Assembly: GCF_043641665.1 (NCBI RefSeq) | Contig: NC_092181.1 | Coordinates: 7,743,918-7,807,917 of the forward strand | Direction: 5' to 3' | From: Enoplosus armatus | Lineage: Eukaryota > Chordata > Actinopteri > Centrarchiformes > Enoplosidae | DNA: 64,000 nt | Notes under the pieces: generated by a model | Told to the model about the DNA's origin: nothing | Seen by the model: the letters and a program-made list of their open reading frames with translations, nothing else | Databases searched by the model: none | Position numbers and translations under genes: made by a program | Shown here: positions 52,332-64,000 of the stretch, piece after piece | Position numbering within the stretch: the first letter of the stretch is position 1 | Layout of the letters: each line of letters begins with the position of its first letter

Positions 52332-54960
52332 TGTCCCTATCTCAGTGGCTTCAGATATCAGACATTCATTGGCAGCATCCACTGTGTCCCAGTGGCTGAC
52401 AGAAAGAATAAATGTGCTTCTCTTTGTAACGATCACTCCAGGCCTTCGCCATCTCCCCAGCAAGCCCCGAAAGAGGAGCGAGAGAGGCACACTCGCAGGC
52501 TCTGATCGAGTCTCTTAATGAGACCTAATGGTCCTAATTCTCTGCGTCAATGGAAAATCCTTTATTTTCTTTCTTTCTGCATTCAAGGCAACAAAGTAGA
52601 TTAGGCCTCCACAACATCAGGAGGTGCAGAGTGATTTTTGGGGGCTTTTTTTTTTTTTTTTGCACCGAGAACAAAGAAAGCTCCTCAGATTCAAGGACTG
52701 TGCAGTTTACTGATTGTTACCCACATGAAAAGGATACACCATTTACCATTTAAAGAATATGCTAAGCAAACAATGGAAGGAAATCAAATGTCCTTTACGC
52801 TGGGGCTTGCTTTTTTCCCGAGACAAAGGATTGATGTTGAACGGAAGAAAATAGCTCGCGTCATGTTGGTATTTTGTTTAAAGCCTGTTGTAAAGCGACG
52901 TCAGAGGATTTGTCTTCACATCACATTGTACATGTTAGAAAATAATCGCTGAAAATATGTGAAAAAGTTGAGGATTTTTTGGCCTGAAATCATGGCTCGC
53001 TGACACACTGGAGCCATACTGAGCATGACCCCCCCCCCCCCCAAACACTATACAAACACTAGGGCTTTGTGCAACTTTACATACATGGCAATTTTTTTAA
53101 TCATTCAAATTTGGCTTTGGGTGGTGGTTTCTGTGGTGGGACAAAGTCGGAACACATTTATTAGGTTTGCGCTTCAAACTATCTGCTGCTCGTCAAAAAC
53201 CTGTGTCCCTTTTGGGGTTCCGTAGTTTTTCCATTTTCTAAAAGGCAAATACAATATGTATGCTGTCCGATTCTGACCATAATTAAATGTGTTACGGTCA
53301 TCACCGCTCATGTCTGTGCCATAACGACGTAGCCAGGGCAAATAAACTCAGCTTAACTTAAAGACTGGAAGCACAGCGACACAGCTTGCCTGGCTTTCTC
53401 CAGCGCCCGGCCGCTGGTGACCAAAAATCAGATGGTCAGGCCAGCTGTTTCCCCCTGCTTCCAGTCCTCTAGCTCCACAATGAATGCACAGACACGAGAG
53501 TGGTGTTTATCCCATCGTCAAGCTCTCAGCGAGAAAGCAAACGTGTGTTTTCCCAAACCGTTGTTTTTAAAGGTACGATTAAGTGCATCTGATCTGCTGC
53601 TCAACAGATATATCTGGCACTGCTTCACCCATTTCAAACACCAGGCCTGTTTTTAGGGTTAGGGGCAACGAGGAGGAGCACGTTCTTTGTTTTGTTTTGT
53701 TATTAAATTTCCGGGCGCGCGCGATCTACTTTCAAAAGCCTGCCGCGCTGACGTCCAATGTGCACGTTGCAATCTTTAGTAAACCCACACATAAAATGTG
53801 GTCAGTGCATCCATGAGGGAGAGTCAGGTACTGATAACACCTGCAGCTCAGTGCAGAAATGACAGAGACTATGGGATGTGGGGGAATGGAATAAACTCTG
53901 GCACAGATAAACAGTAAGCTGGATAAAGTTGGAGCCATGCAGGGATATGAATAACCAGGTTTGTCACGTTCCACACCCCAAACATGATGAAAACCAGGAT
54001 AAAGGAACAACAGCCACACTAGTGTGCGTTTGAGGGTGCTAACTGACAGGCTATATGGTGTGGATGAAACGACACTTGAATTGAGTTCGATTACGGTTGA
54101 GGCAAAATGAAATACTGTAAAAGCATCAGATAAGCCTCGTAGTTAAACACATTTGACTACACCAGTTTTTATATTTCTTCGTGCAGCCGACTCCCCCTTT
54201 TCCCTTGTTTTCGCCGATAAGCAACTCGTGTCTCATGTTGTTGTTATTCTTACAAAACTTCATTATAGATTGTGATCAATTTCCATCTTTTGGGCACACT
54301 CGAACGCAGCGATCTGGGCGCCTGCAATCCATTTTGATAAGTTTGCTCTTCTTTTTTTCCTTTTTTTTTTGTTATCAGCGGCAGATGTAGCGGGAGACGG
54401 AGTGAAATGGGCATATAGTCTCATCCTCGCTCTACTTCAATGCTCGATTGAATAACTTAGTGAAAAGTGTGATGGTCAAAATTAGAGCATGAACCAATCC
54501 AATCAGGCTTTTATCTCTTTTTCTCCAAGGCTACTGTATGACCTTTTCTTCCTCTAATTGGTTTATGGAAAGTCTCTCACAGCTGCACTGAAGCTTGGCT
54601 AGATAAGTAAAGGCTGTTTCAAATGTCTTTTTTTTTAGTTTTTATTATTCCTCTGTGTGAGGACTGAACTTGTAGCACTCGTTCAGGCAATGTCATGCAT
54701 GATTAAAAAAAAAGAAGAAGAAGAAAAAAAGAAAAAGTTCATAAACTGTGAAAGGAGCGTAGTCCTTTAAAGTTCATTGAGGCTAATTGATTGCTCAGCT
54801 TGCAAAATCGATCGGAGTCGGATGGCTTGTGAAGAAATTCCAAAATGTGGTTTCGTGTGTGGAGCTAAATAGTTTTGTAAATCTCAATGTGTTGCTGAGA
54901 GGTCAAATTGTTCTTTTTGGCCAGATTACTGATCAGGTAATCAGTGATGTCCTTGTGCTT

Positions 54961-54983
54961 AATAATAATAATAATAATAATAA
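54961..54983. repeat. (AAT)n microsatellite
   Basis: About eight AAT units. Confidence 0.95.
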
Positions 54984-55309
54984 GTACTGTATGAGTGTTA
55001 TTTTTCAATTGTGCTTTACTTCCATTAGCCAGGCATGACCATAGAGCACCCCGGGGTCTAAGTACCACGTTGCTCCTGGGTGCTTCTAGAAACGTCTGAG
55101 CTCCGCTACTGCGATTAACGTTCGTCGTGACGAGGATTCGCGTGCAGCTAGATGGCTAAAGTGTAACATGCAATTGTGAGGAGACAAAAAGCTACATAGG
55201 CTAAGCAGTGATGCCACTAACTGGCTTGGTTGTTAGCATTGTAGAGCCAAATCATCATGGTGTGAAGTGAAAAAGAAAACGACGGCAGCCACCGCGTGAT
55301 CGGCCCCCC

Positions 55310-55669
55310 GTGCTGAACGGCACACAGCAGGTCGGCTTCTTACCGGCCTGTCTCACGCAAGAGAACCTTTATTTTGAAATGGCGCTGGACTTAACACAGT
55401 GCTTTTCTACCAGAGCGCTTTATTATTTGCTCCTCGTTCACCAACACGCGCAGGCGTTTGAAAGACAACAGGAAGTCAGTTATTGTAGGTTGGCGCTTGA
55501 GTTGGCCTCCTCATCAACGCGGTCAGAAGTTGTGGCGGCAGCAGTGGCTGCAGTGACACACAGCTCGCGGAGGCGGGTGAGGTACTTTATTAGTGCCTTG
55601 GTGCCACAACGTGTCAGAAATCGTACTTCGCCCTGGGCTCATAACTTTAGATACATTTTTTTTTTTTAG
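55310..55669 (+). other. Unassigned 119-codon open frame
   Basis: ATG-initiated frame with no simple-repeat origin except a terminal phenylalanine run from T12. Ala/Val-rich segment around residues 70-85 (SEVVAAAVAAV), then basic SSRRRVRY. No domain recognised. The DNA is GC-richer than its surroundings and contains several CpG. A gene fragment, an element remnant or chance are all possible. Confidence 0.12.
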
Positions 55670-56749
55670 ATTCAGTGAGGAACAGTCACTACAATACATT
55701 TTGAATAGTGGTAAATTCGCCATTAAAATCAATCTGTCAAGTTCAATTCAGTTACTTCAAGAAACCTGCATCAGACTCGGTTCACATGTGGACCAGATAG
55801 TACAGGCGTTCTTCAAACACCAGCGTGGCACAGCTATGGAGGATCCCGCGCCCCCTATAGCTGACATATAGATGAGAATAGTTCCTCCAGTGAGTCGGCC
55901 AATGATTACAGGTGGCCACGTTGGGGGAGAGAGAGAGAGAGGCAAGTGCACAAACATTCTGTGCCGGCTCTGGTGACCGATAACGTCTCCTTCAAGCCCG
56001 TCATTGCATAATCGTGTTTGTTTGAGAATTCAGAGGTCTCATTATAAGTACATGCTGTAGCGAATCATCCCTGTATCCGTGCAGTATGAGAGAACCTTTA
56101 GCTTCTCTCGCAGTGTTTGTGCAGGGTTTTGTTTGGGGACCCGCGGCCCAAGACCCCTCACTCAGGAGTCTGAGCTGACTCTCGGAAATGACTCACTTAA
56201 AATGCCTTGGCTGTGAGGACACTGGACGCTAGGCATGTCAAAATGAATCACGCCATGCAACACATGGCACCAACTGTTTTGTTTGCCGGGCTACTGTTGC
56301 TGGCACAAAGTGATGCACGCTGCCCATGACCCGCGATGGCACTGGATGATGAGTTGAGACATGCAGGCTTTCTGGGGCTCCAGTCCTGAGCGCGTCGGGC
56401 GGAACTGGAGAGCACGGCTGTCTCGCTGGAACTTCACCGCAGTGACAGTTTGTGCTTTCTATGGAGCTATGCAGTTTGATGGGCCAAGCTCACAGAAACG
56501 GGCTGAGCTTTTTTTCCTCGAGTAAAATGTTTTTGGGTTTTTTTTTTTGTTCACTTCATATCTGTCTGCAAAACATAATCATTAAACAGAACACTTAGAA
56601 GCTGCCAATTCATGTTTTTCAGTCTCATTGATTTAGCTATTACATGTGTCATTTTTCCATTAGTTATAGATATCCCTTTTGCTTTTACACGTTCTCCAAC
56701 CAGATGTTTCTTTTGGGGCTTTATCTAATCTCGCCGACTTCTTTCGAAA

Positions 56750-56922
56750 TGTGATCTTGATCACTGCGCTGTTGGTTATTTATCTTCTCTTATTCTTTTA
56801 CCTTTATATTTTTACATGCTTGTATGTTAAAAAAACAAAATGTAGCACCATCAGACCACGGCAAATTCCTTGTAATGTATGTTACTTGGCAATAAATAGT
56901 TTCCGATTCTGATTCTGATTAC
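56750..56922 (+). mobile_element. LINE 3' UTR and tail fragment
   Basis: ATCAGACCACGGCAAATTCC, TTGTAATGTATGTTACTTGG, CAATAAATAGTTTCCGATTC and TGATTCTGATTA. Nearly identical over the last 80 bases to the inverted copy at 40026-40200; the upstream TTATTTATCTTCTCTTATTC also matches. The AATAAA signal and TCTGAT repeats mark the retrotransposon 3' end. 5' truncated. Confidence 0.75.
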
Positions 56923-58600
56923 ATCATCAGGACTCTTCGCCTTGTGGCTCTCTGAATACAGAAAGCTGAGAAAGTGTGACAAGCAAGCAGTTTGTTTTTT
57001 TTATCTGTCCCGTGATCACAAAGTTTCTTCACTGTTAAAAGAAAAGAAAAAAAAAAACAACAACCCCAAAACAGCCTGGCCTCAAATGATTCCCCCGAAT
57101 GCGGTCGATCCGTCAGGTGGAAGGCGTAATGGTAATGGATAGGCGCGCCGGGGGGGGGCGGGGGGGGGGCATCGCCACCACACTCCATTGTCCTGCTAAC
57201 CCAGCATTGTCACAGCAGATGTCAGTGTAAGCAGCTGCCGAGCCATCAGCGAGCCCAATGGATCAAGCGCCTGATGGATAACATAATGTCCCTGAAAGGA
57301 CAACAAATTGCAAATACCACCCCATCAGTATGTACCATCTAGAGACAGGAGCTAGTGAAAACCATAACACTTTAAGACAGAGCCTGGTGTTAATCAGCTG
57401 TCCTGCTGCCTCCGTGTCGTGTCACCTCTGAGAAGATTCACAATGACACGCGGGTGCGCCCGCAGTTAAAGCCCTCTCTGCCTCGCTTCTCCTCTCTCCC
57501 CCCCCTCTGCTCCTGCTGACACCAGAGTGGGGGAAATTACCAGAGCTCAGAGAGAGATTGTGAAAAAAAAAAAAAAGAAGGAAATAATGTGAAGATGAAA
57601 ATGACAGACTCCAACTAATTCCTGTCGCTCGTTTGCTGAATAAAGAGCAATATGTCCCTCTAATCAGAAATGATGGTAAGATGGGGGGAGAGGGGGAGGG
57701 GAGGGGAAAAAGAAGAAGCATATTCAGACTCGCTGAGGCGGAAGACGACTCTGATTAGATTAATAGTAGTTTGTGTCTCGAGGATGTGTTTAGACCTTCA
57801 GCTGTCAGGGTAATTCGCGCTTTTCGAGAATCAAAGCCAGCAGCCGTCATCGGGGTAACAGCACACAGCGCGTCTTCAGTCAATGAGAAAAGGTAGAAAT
57901 CTCACCATAACCACAGCAGCTGCGGCTGGTGACACCTCCCCACCCTGACTCCGACTCCCCCGGGCTGACACAAGCTAGTCCCTCATGTCCCCTTCCACTT
58001 GCAAATTTGTTTTTCACACTACCTTGAGGGAAAAAAAACAAACAAAAAAAAAAATGGACCATTTTCTTGGCAAATTTTTTTTTAAAAAAATGGGTAAAAC
58101 AGAATATTTCTGGCTTGCACATTTCACAGTCGGACGTCTGTCACTGGAGAGCCACGGACCATCAGCCCACCTGGTTCCCTCTGGTGAGAAGTGCATAATG
58201 CTTCTGTCAGTGAAAAAACTTCTCACCGAAAACACAAATTACATAATTACAAAATCCGGTCCAATACTTTCAACAATCCCCTGCAGAATTTCAAGGACAA
58301 ATCATGCATTTTATTCAAACTTTGACGTTTTGCAGAAGTGTTAACTCTACCAGCATTGAAATCACTGAACTTGTGAAAAACATGAAAAAGGCCACTGTCA
58401 CCTGCAAGGTGAGGGTCGCCTGACTCACGGGGGGGGGCAGCTGGCATTATGAGGGGAGTGTCTCGCTTACACGTCTTTATTCAGGGTGTTTCTCTCTGAA
58501 TCTTCCTTTTTTTTTTGCATATTTTGGCATTGATTACATTCAAAATGACAGTAGGAACATAAATGCTTTGTTATGGCTAAATGAGAAGAATATGAACAAT

Positions 58601-58617
58601 CATCATCATCATCATCA
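58601..58617. repeat. (CAT)n microsatellite
   Basis: Five to six CAT units. Confidence 0.85.
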
Positions 58618-61027
58618 ACAACAAATCCCCACCATCATTCAAATCAAAATCCAGCAAATAAAAGTACAGTGGATAAAATAGAATGAAATACCCAAAGTAC
58701 GATAAAATAAGGTAAAAACGATACAGCCGAGGGCCTCGACCTTGCATGCCATGCCCATCTCTCTCTCTCTCCACATGTTTCCTTTGTCTCTCTACACTGC
58801 CGCCACCAAGCAAAAGGGCAAAAATAACTTATTTCTTTAAAAAAAAAAAAAAAAGAAAAAGCTAATATTTTGTTGCCATTTCTTGCCATGTCTTGAATCC
58901 CTTCGCTCTTAGTTTTGGCACCACATTTGATCGCACCTGGTTTTGGATTTAACTCGCAGCGCAGACGTGACCGCACACCTGTACAATATGACACAGTAAT
59001 TATACAAATATAATATACAAAGCATAACGTGCGCGCACAGGTCCGCAGGGTCTGGACTCGCCTCAGGACTCACGCATCACACATGGCGATCCGTCCTGGC
59101 CGCTTCGAACCGTAACCTCCTTGAATCATTACACTTTTTTTCCTGCAGAACATGTCGTAGCATTCAATAAACGACGCCGCTGTATCATATTTACAGGCTG
59201 TATTGAGCATCATTCTGGGCTCTTCCCTTGCCGCAGTCCATTTTTTTTACCAGCTTTGCTTCCTACGTACACAACAGCCACTGCCCCGTCCTCTAATTAG
59301 TGATCACGCAGGGCTGCATTCTTATAAAAATAGTTCCCTCCGAGAAATGGAAATCCTTTGAACGTCTCCCAGATTGTCACTGTGGGATCCCGCTGAATTA
59401 ACCCTCCATGTATTTCATGATTAAGATGTGAAAAGTCTGATGCGGTAGAACAAAGAAGAAGAACTGGACTTGCTTTGCTACTCTTTTGTTTCATTGTCAA
59501 AGACACATTATCATAGCTTCTCTTCCATAATCAGTCCAAGCCCAAGGGGATTGTGGGATGTCTTTTTTTTTGTTTCGCTGTGATGTCTGGCTAGTCTGAG
59601 TCTGTGTGTCAATGAAAGTCCACCTCTTCCGCTCTTCTCTGTCTGCCTCTGCGCTATACAGTATGATGGGGGTAAAAGTCAGGCAGCCTTTGTTTTTATT
59701 GCGACTGTGCTTGCACTGTGATAAGCTCTAACCCCCCAGTGCAGGCTCCACGGCCAGCCAGATAGTGTTTGCTTCGCTTGACTTCCTCAAGAGCTGGCCT
59801 GAGAGACAGATGCACCATGGGAAAGAAAAAAAAAAACCAAAACAAACAAAAAAACAAAACAAAACAGGACAAATAGGAGATCTCAGTGGCTGGTGTCCTG
59901 CATGCTCTTGAAATGCCTAAAATAGCCCATGCAAACGTTGGGAGTCCAAAGACTTGGAAGAGAAGCATTTTCCCCCTTTTGTTTGTTTAGGACAATTCCG
60001 ATTTCCTTTTGAATCGGCAAATATTTTTAGAGCTAGTTAAGCCTAATTAGGTGGTGTGAAACGAGGCTGGCGTCTCGCGGCGCGCCGTGGAGCAGGCTGC
60101 GTGCGGGGAACATTCTGGGGTGCACTCCAAAGAGGATGAAACGAACGCCAAGAATGACTCGAAAATACAGATTCAAATCTGAAGAATCCGTTGCTGTTCT
60201 TCCTTTCTTTTCTTTCTTTTTTTAGATGAATCATCCATCAGCCCATACAGCTATCATTCAAAATGGCAGCAAAAGTGGTAACACCTAGCAGCTCAGTATC
60301 GTGCTTTTGCACTTGGGCAGCCTGCTCATGGCATTGCAAGCAAAAAAAAAAAAAAAAAGCAATGTACATGTAAGTCAGAGAAATCACTTTCCTATTCCCT
60401 TTTGAGGGTTAGGTACGTTTCAGCATTTTCATATCACCCGTGCCAGAATATCCTCACTTTTTTGGACAAATTATAAACCCCGCATGAAGAAGATAGCAGC
60501 GGGTTTCTCTAGACTTTGAGAAACTGTGGATCCAGAATGGCTGGAGCCCCCTGCGAGCTTTTGCAGCTGCTTTACAGACAGCGGTTGTTATGGTAACGCT
60601 TCTATCTCAAGCCTTTGAAGCTGAGGTAGGATATAGTGTGCTTGTGTGAAATGGAAGAACCTGAAACTTTTTTTTTTTTTGGGGGGTGGGATGCAGAGCA
60701 TAATGTGACACGTTTATCTCAGCGTGCTGGAAAGGTTATTCCTCCCACGGTCTATAAGTCCAGCTGGGGTGATAAAGCAGATACGCTCGCAATCTCATTC
60801 CTGCCACTCAGGCCACTTGATTGGTTTATCAATTGACCTTTCCCTCACCTTGTTGCACCATATTGATCCTCCAGCTCTCTTTTTTTTTTTTTGGAACGCC
60901 GTGTCACCTGCTCAAGCAGGAACTTATGTTGTACCAGTCAATGACAAAGCAATCCAATGAAGAGCTTCTGCTCCCAAATTATATCTGTCAAAGGGTTAGC
61001 TGACGTTAGTTGAGAGATAAAGTGTTG

Positions 61028-61028
<1 letters not shown>

Positions 61029-61060
<32 letters not shown>
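61029..61060 (+). repeat. Poly-T tract, 32 nt
   Basis: Thirty-two T (a minus-strand poly-A). No retroposed body is recognised on the minus strand upstream of the tail, at positions above 61060. Confidence 0.9.
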
Positions 61061-61943
61061 CAAAAGCCTGAAGTGAGCATTTTTAGGATTCCACCACGAA
61101 TCTCTTTAAAAAAAAAAAAGTGCTTTCCTTATTGTGACCTCACTTGGATTCACCCACCTGCTGACGGGGGAAAGTTTCCCCGTGTTGAATTTGAGTCAAT
61201 CATGTCTGGAGGTGATCTTTAAACACTAAAAACAACGCAGGGACGGATATTAAAGCTGCATTAACTGACCTTCTGCAGCACTCAGGGGAAGCAGAAAAGA
61301 CAACACTGATATATTACCGCCTCGAAAAAGTTGTTACGGCAAATGTGCCCCCCCTCCTGTGGCTGGAGAGGAGGTTGACAAGCAGACTTGGGTTCTATTT
61401 CTCTGGCGTGGTTCTCTGCGGGCTGTCACTGAGAGCGACCACTTCCACAATTACATAAAGTCATTTGATTCTTATGTTAATTTAAAAAAAAAAAAAAAAA
61501 GCTTAGATTTTAAAGATTGGATTTGAATTAACTGCTGATATGATTATTAATATATAATTCTTAATATTTGGTGCTGCACCGTACATCGTGGTTAAGAATC
61601 ACATCAAAGGCTGGATGGCGGTCAGTCTGGGGTGACGGCACACTTCCTGGATTTAAAGGCGGGCCCTGACGATGCAGTATTGCACTCTTTATGTTCTACA
61701 CCTTGCCTTAGTGCCCTTGCGTATATGTAAAGCATCTGAATTGCCTTGTTGTTGAACGATGCAGATGAATACAGATGAGACAGAGTCAAAAAGAAAAATG
61801 AAAGTAGAGACCACCTCTTGATGGCATCACACCAGCCGGTCAACATGTTGACGTGCCGACCCACGAGTACTCGGTAGTCATTACTGCATAATCACATGAG
61901 TACTCAGAACTCATGGGTCGGCTAACGCTTCACATGCTAACAT

Positions 61944-62035
61944 ACCCAATAATCACAAATCACAATTTGCCTCAAGGGGCTTTACAATCAGTACAGCATA
62001 CAACGCCCTCTGTCCTTAGACCCTCGATTCAAATG
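61944..62035 (+). mobile_element. Short teleost dispersed repeat fragment
   Basis: ATCACAATTTGCCTCAAGGG, GCTTTACAATCAGTACAGCA and ACGCCCTCTGTCCTTAGACC, CTCGATTC resemble a common teleost repeat (CAAATTGCCTCAGGGGGCTTT..., CCTCTGTCCTTCGACCCTCG). About 90 bases remain. Confidence 0.6.
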
Positions 62036-63011
62036 AGTAATATTAGGCCCTTTTTTCGAAAAGGAAAGCTGGAGGGTTCCTTTAAGTAGCACACTAACTC
62101 CATTCCTCATTGTAGTTCAGCAGGCGCTGCGTTCAAAAGATGATTTCAATTAGGAAATCTGTCAGTGTACAACTCAAAGTCTATGCCTTTCTCCCTTAAT
62201 AGGCCAAAACAGACAGCGGTGGTGGAAGACAGGAGAAGGAAACAAAACAAGGCAGACAAGTAAAAGTAGAAGGGAGACAGGAAGGAGCATTAGGAAGAGA
62301 TAACTAGAGGAAAAAGGACAGAGTGAAGGTGAGGAGCAGAGGTTGGGGAGGGGAATATGAGAAACAACTCAGAATATAAAGATAAGAGGTAAGCAAGAAG
62401 ACTAAGAAAAACTCAGGGAGACCAGCACAAGGGGAATTGGGAAAAGACAAGCCCAGATAAACAGAGATAAAGTGGCTTTAGTTGGGTGGAATACTCAGAG
62501 TCGGTAAGGTAATGGCGGGGTGAGATGCAAGGGAAGTAACAAGGGAAAGACAGACACATGACGGATGCAGTAAATGAGAGAGGACTTCACTCCAGGGAAG
62601 GCAGGTAGGAAGTGATTCAGATACAGAGGGAGGGAGACAGCAAAGCGTGAGAGAGCAGAAAACAGAGAGAGAGAGAAGGAGGGAGGCTGCAAGGAAGCCG
62701 AGCGAGTGATGTCCAGGAGGGGCACGGTGCTGCAGTCTTCTCCCTGGCGTGGCCTTGATGGGACTGCGACATGCCAGCGGCCGCGGCATTACCCCGGCGG
62801 GCCGCATTCACACACGCAAACACAACCCCTTTCACGTCTTGGTTCCCTCCCTTTCATCCACCGGCGGCCCTCACCTCGGAAGTGTTAACGTTGATTTAAT
62901 TGGCGCATAATGCCGACAAGTTAATCACAACATTCAGAGTGGTGAGCTTTAGCCGGAGCCTTGGGTTTTTTTTTTTTCTTTTCTTTCTTTCTTTGCTGTG
63001 AGTTGAAGAGG

Positions 63012-63069
<58 letters not shown>

Positions 63070-63849
63070 CCCTTAACTGCACAGCATGAAAGGAAACATA
63101 TAGCGTAGAGGCATTTCAGCAGCCAGCCCCAGCTCTCCAGGTGCAAGCCTTTTCTTCGGCTCAGAATTCGGCACATTATTTAAGGGGGCTCGACATCCCA
63201 GTGTTTGTGGGACACCACGAGCCATGCCGTGACGGCTCGAGGCGCTCTGACCGTGACGCACAAAATGAGTAGTGGTTGAATATTGGAGCATTCTCACGGT
63301 TGAAGCACAAGAGTTTGGTGATTAAAAGAATCGGAGAGTCAAATGGGACGAATCACCCAGGGGCCCATGAGCATATACCCTTTCCTCCTGTGTCAGTCCT
63401 TCCCTGATTTAATTTTTTTTCTATGTTATTCGTCATAATCCTTCATGTCTTCAGTAGATATGGTTAATATAGAAGATTCACAAGGATTCCCTTAACATGA
63501 CAGTAGCATTTAACCAATGGCAATCCTTTGTTGTCTTCTAAACAATAACTAGTTTCCACTGTTTGTAGCATTTCTACCTACTTGTTCCTTCTTAGCTTGA
63601 CACGATGATGCGGGAAATGACTTTGTCATGCGTTCGTCTGTCATTACGTACAATTTGTTTTACAAAACTGCTGTAATCCAATTCGCCAGGAACCGCGATT
63701 AGCGCGCATCAATTTCAACGTTAGCGGTCAGGCTACTAAAGGTTGTTCCATTCGCTCACCGCAGGGCTGTATGTTCGCCATTATGTGAACACTGATTGCT
63801 CAGATTCTAAAGTAGCATTTATTGGGGTCTTTATTGGGGACTTTTGGGG
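62036..63849. other. Non-coding stretch
   Basis: A purine-rich region (62215-62690) explains the long minus-strand frames with Leu/Pro/Ser. 62880-62945 is AT-rich complex sequence (TTGATTTAATTGGCGC). A long (TA)n lies at 63015-63067. No gene recognised. Confidence 0.5.
63015..63067. repeat. (TA)n microsatellite, 53 nt
   Basis: Perfect TA run of 53 bases, the longest AT dinucleotide tract in the window and self-complementary, so it can extrude as a cruciform. Confidence 0.95.
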
Positions 63850-64000
63850 CGGCAGACCTTTCAAAGGAAGTTATGGTACACATCTTAGCAAGCAATTAGC
63901 TATTTGCTCCCGCCAACGACGCAGAACAACATTAGCGCTCTTTTGGGGGTCAATTTTCTGGCCACCTGACCAATGAAAGTCTTAATATTCACTCTCCTTT
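63850..64000 (-). mobile_element. Dispersed repeat family E, copy 6 (cut by window end)
   Basis: On the minus strand: AAAGGAGAGTGAATATTAAG, TCAGGTGGCCAGAAAATTGA, GCGCTAATGTTGTTCTGCGT and GGGAGCAAATAGCTAATTGC, CTTGCTAAG. These follow the family order GAGAGTGAATATTGG, CAGGTGG, GCTAATGTTG..., TAAATAGGCAAC, TTTGCTAAC. Its 5' part lies beyond the window. Confidence 0.5.

Larger units (their letters stand above)
51176..56749. other. Long non-coding stretch
   Basis: No gene recognised over 5.6 kb. A31 at 52003-52033, (GT)n(G)n at 52296-52331, T17 near 52648, C14 at 53029-53042 and (AAT)n at 54961-54983 are simple repeats. 51600-51830 is CNE-like. 55310-55669 has an unassigned 119-codon plus frame (GC-rich, Ala/Arg/Ser-rich, ending in a T-tract), not resembling a known protein. 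Confidence 0.5.
56923..61943. other. Long non-coding stretch
   Basis: No gene recognised over 5 kb. A/T homopolymers are frequent (57560, 58030-58090, 58840, 60341, 60880, 61029, 61485). 57185-57310 and 59285-59440 are complex, repeat-free blocks. (CAT)n at 58601-58617. Confidence 0.5.

Overview
The window looks like non-coding DNA from a ray-finned (teleost, probably percomorph) fish. Three things point there. It has dozens of (GT/CA)n microsatellites and long poly-G/poly-C runs. It has relics of several interspersed repeat families that I recognise from teleost genomes: LINE 3' ends with a (TCTGAT)n-type tail, a Tc1-like transposon, a tRNA-headed SINE, and GGATGGAT-tailed and GAATTGAATT-tailed repeats. 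And six-frame translation shows no gene-sized open frame other than low-complexity or repeat-derived ones. All family assignments rest on remembered consensus features read by eye; no alignment or database search was run.

No host protein-coding gene, rRNA, intact tRNA, CRISPR array or bacterial-type operon is supported. The only recognisable coding sequence belongs to mobile elements: a reverse-transcriptase fragment with a YADD motif (minus strand, 47173-47436), the surrounding Tc1-like transposase remnant, and the C-terminal end of another LINE (about 15841-15900). The window may be an intergenic region or a very large intron. Some AT-rich blocks of complex sequence look like conserved non-coding elements, but sequence alone cannot prove this.

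Layout. 1-9.6 kb: unique-looking sequence, microsatellites, one LINE 3' tail and the first copy of a dispersed family (called E here). 9.6-20 kb: a second LINE tail and E copy, a dense cluster of poly-G/C tracts (12.9-16.8 kb), a 15-bp minisatellite abutting a LINE C-terminal fragment, a GGAT-tailed repeat, a hAT-like end and a direct pair of repeats (F) 4 kb apart. 20-31 kb: E, C, LTR-like and D repeats and a SINE. 31-41 kb: mostly unique sequence, an adjoining E/C repeat pair and a LINE tail. 41.3-42.5 kb: an internally deleted LINE. 46.5-47.65 kb: a LINE inserted in a Tc1-like transposon. 47.9-51.2 kb: two more D copies and a second LTR-like copy. 51-64 kb: mostly unique sequence with simple repeats, one LINE 3' end, a short repeat at 61.9 kb and an E copy running off the end.

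The most informative structure is the nested LINE-in-Tc1 locus, which gives a relative order of insertions. The window-wide families E (six partial copies) and D (four copies) are the best starting points for describing repeats of this genome. I did not find a new multi-gene system.
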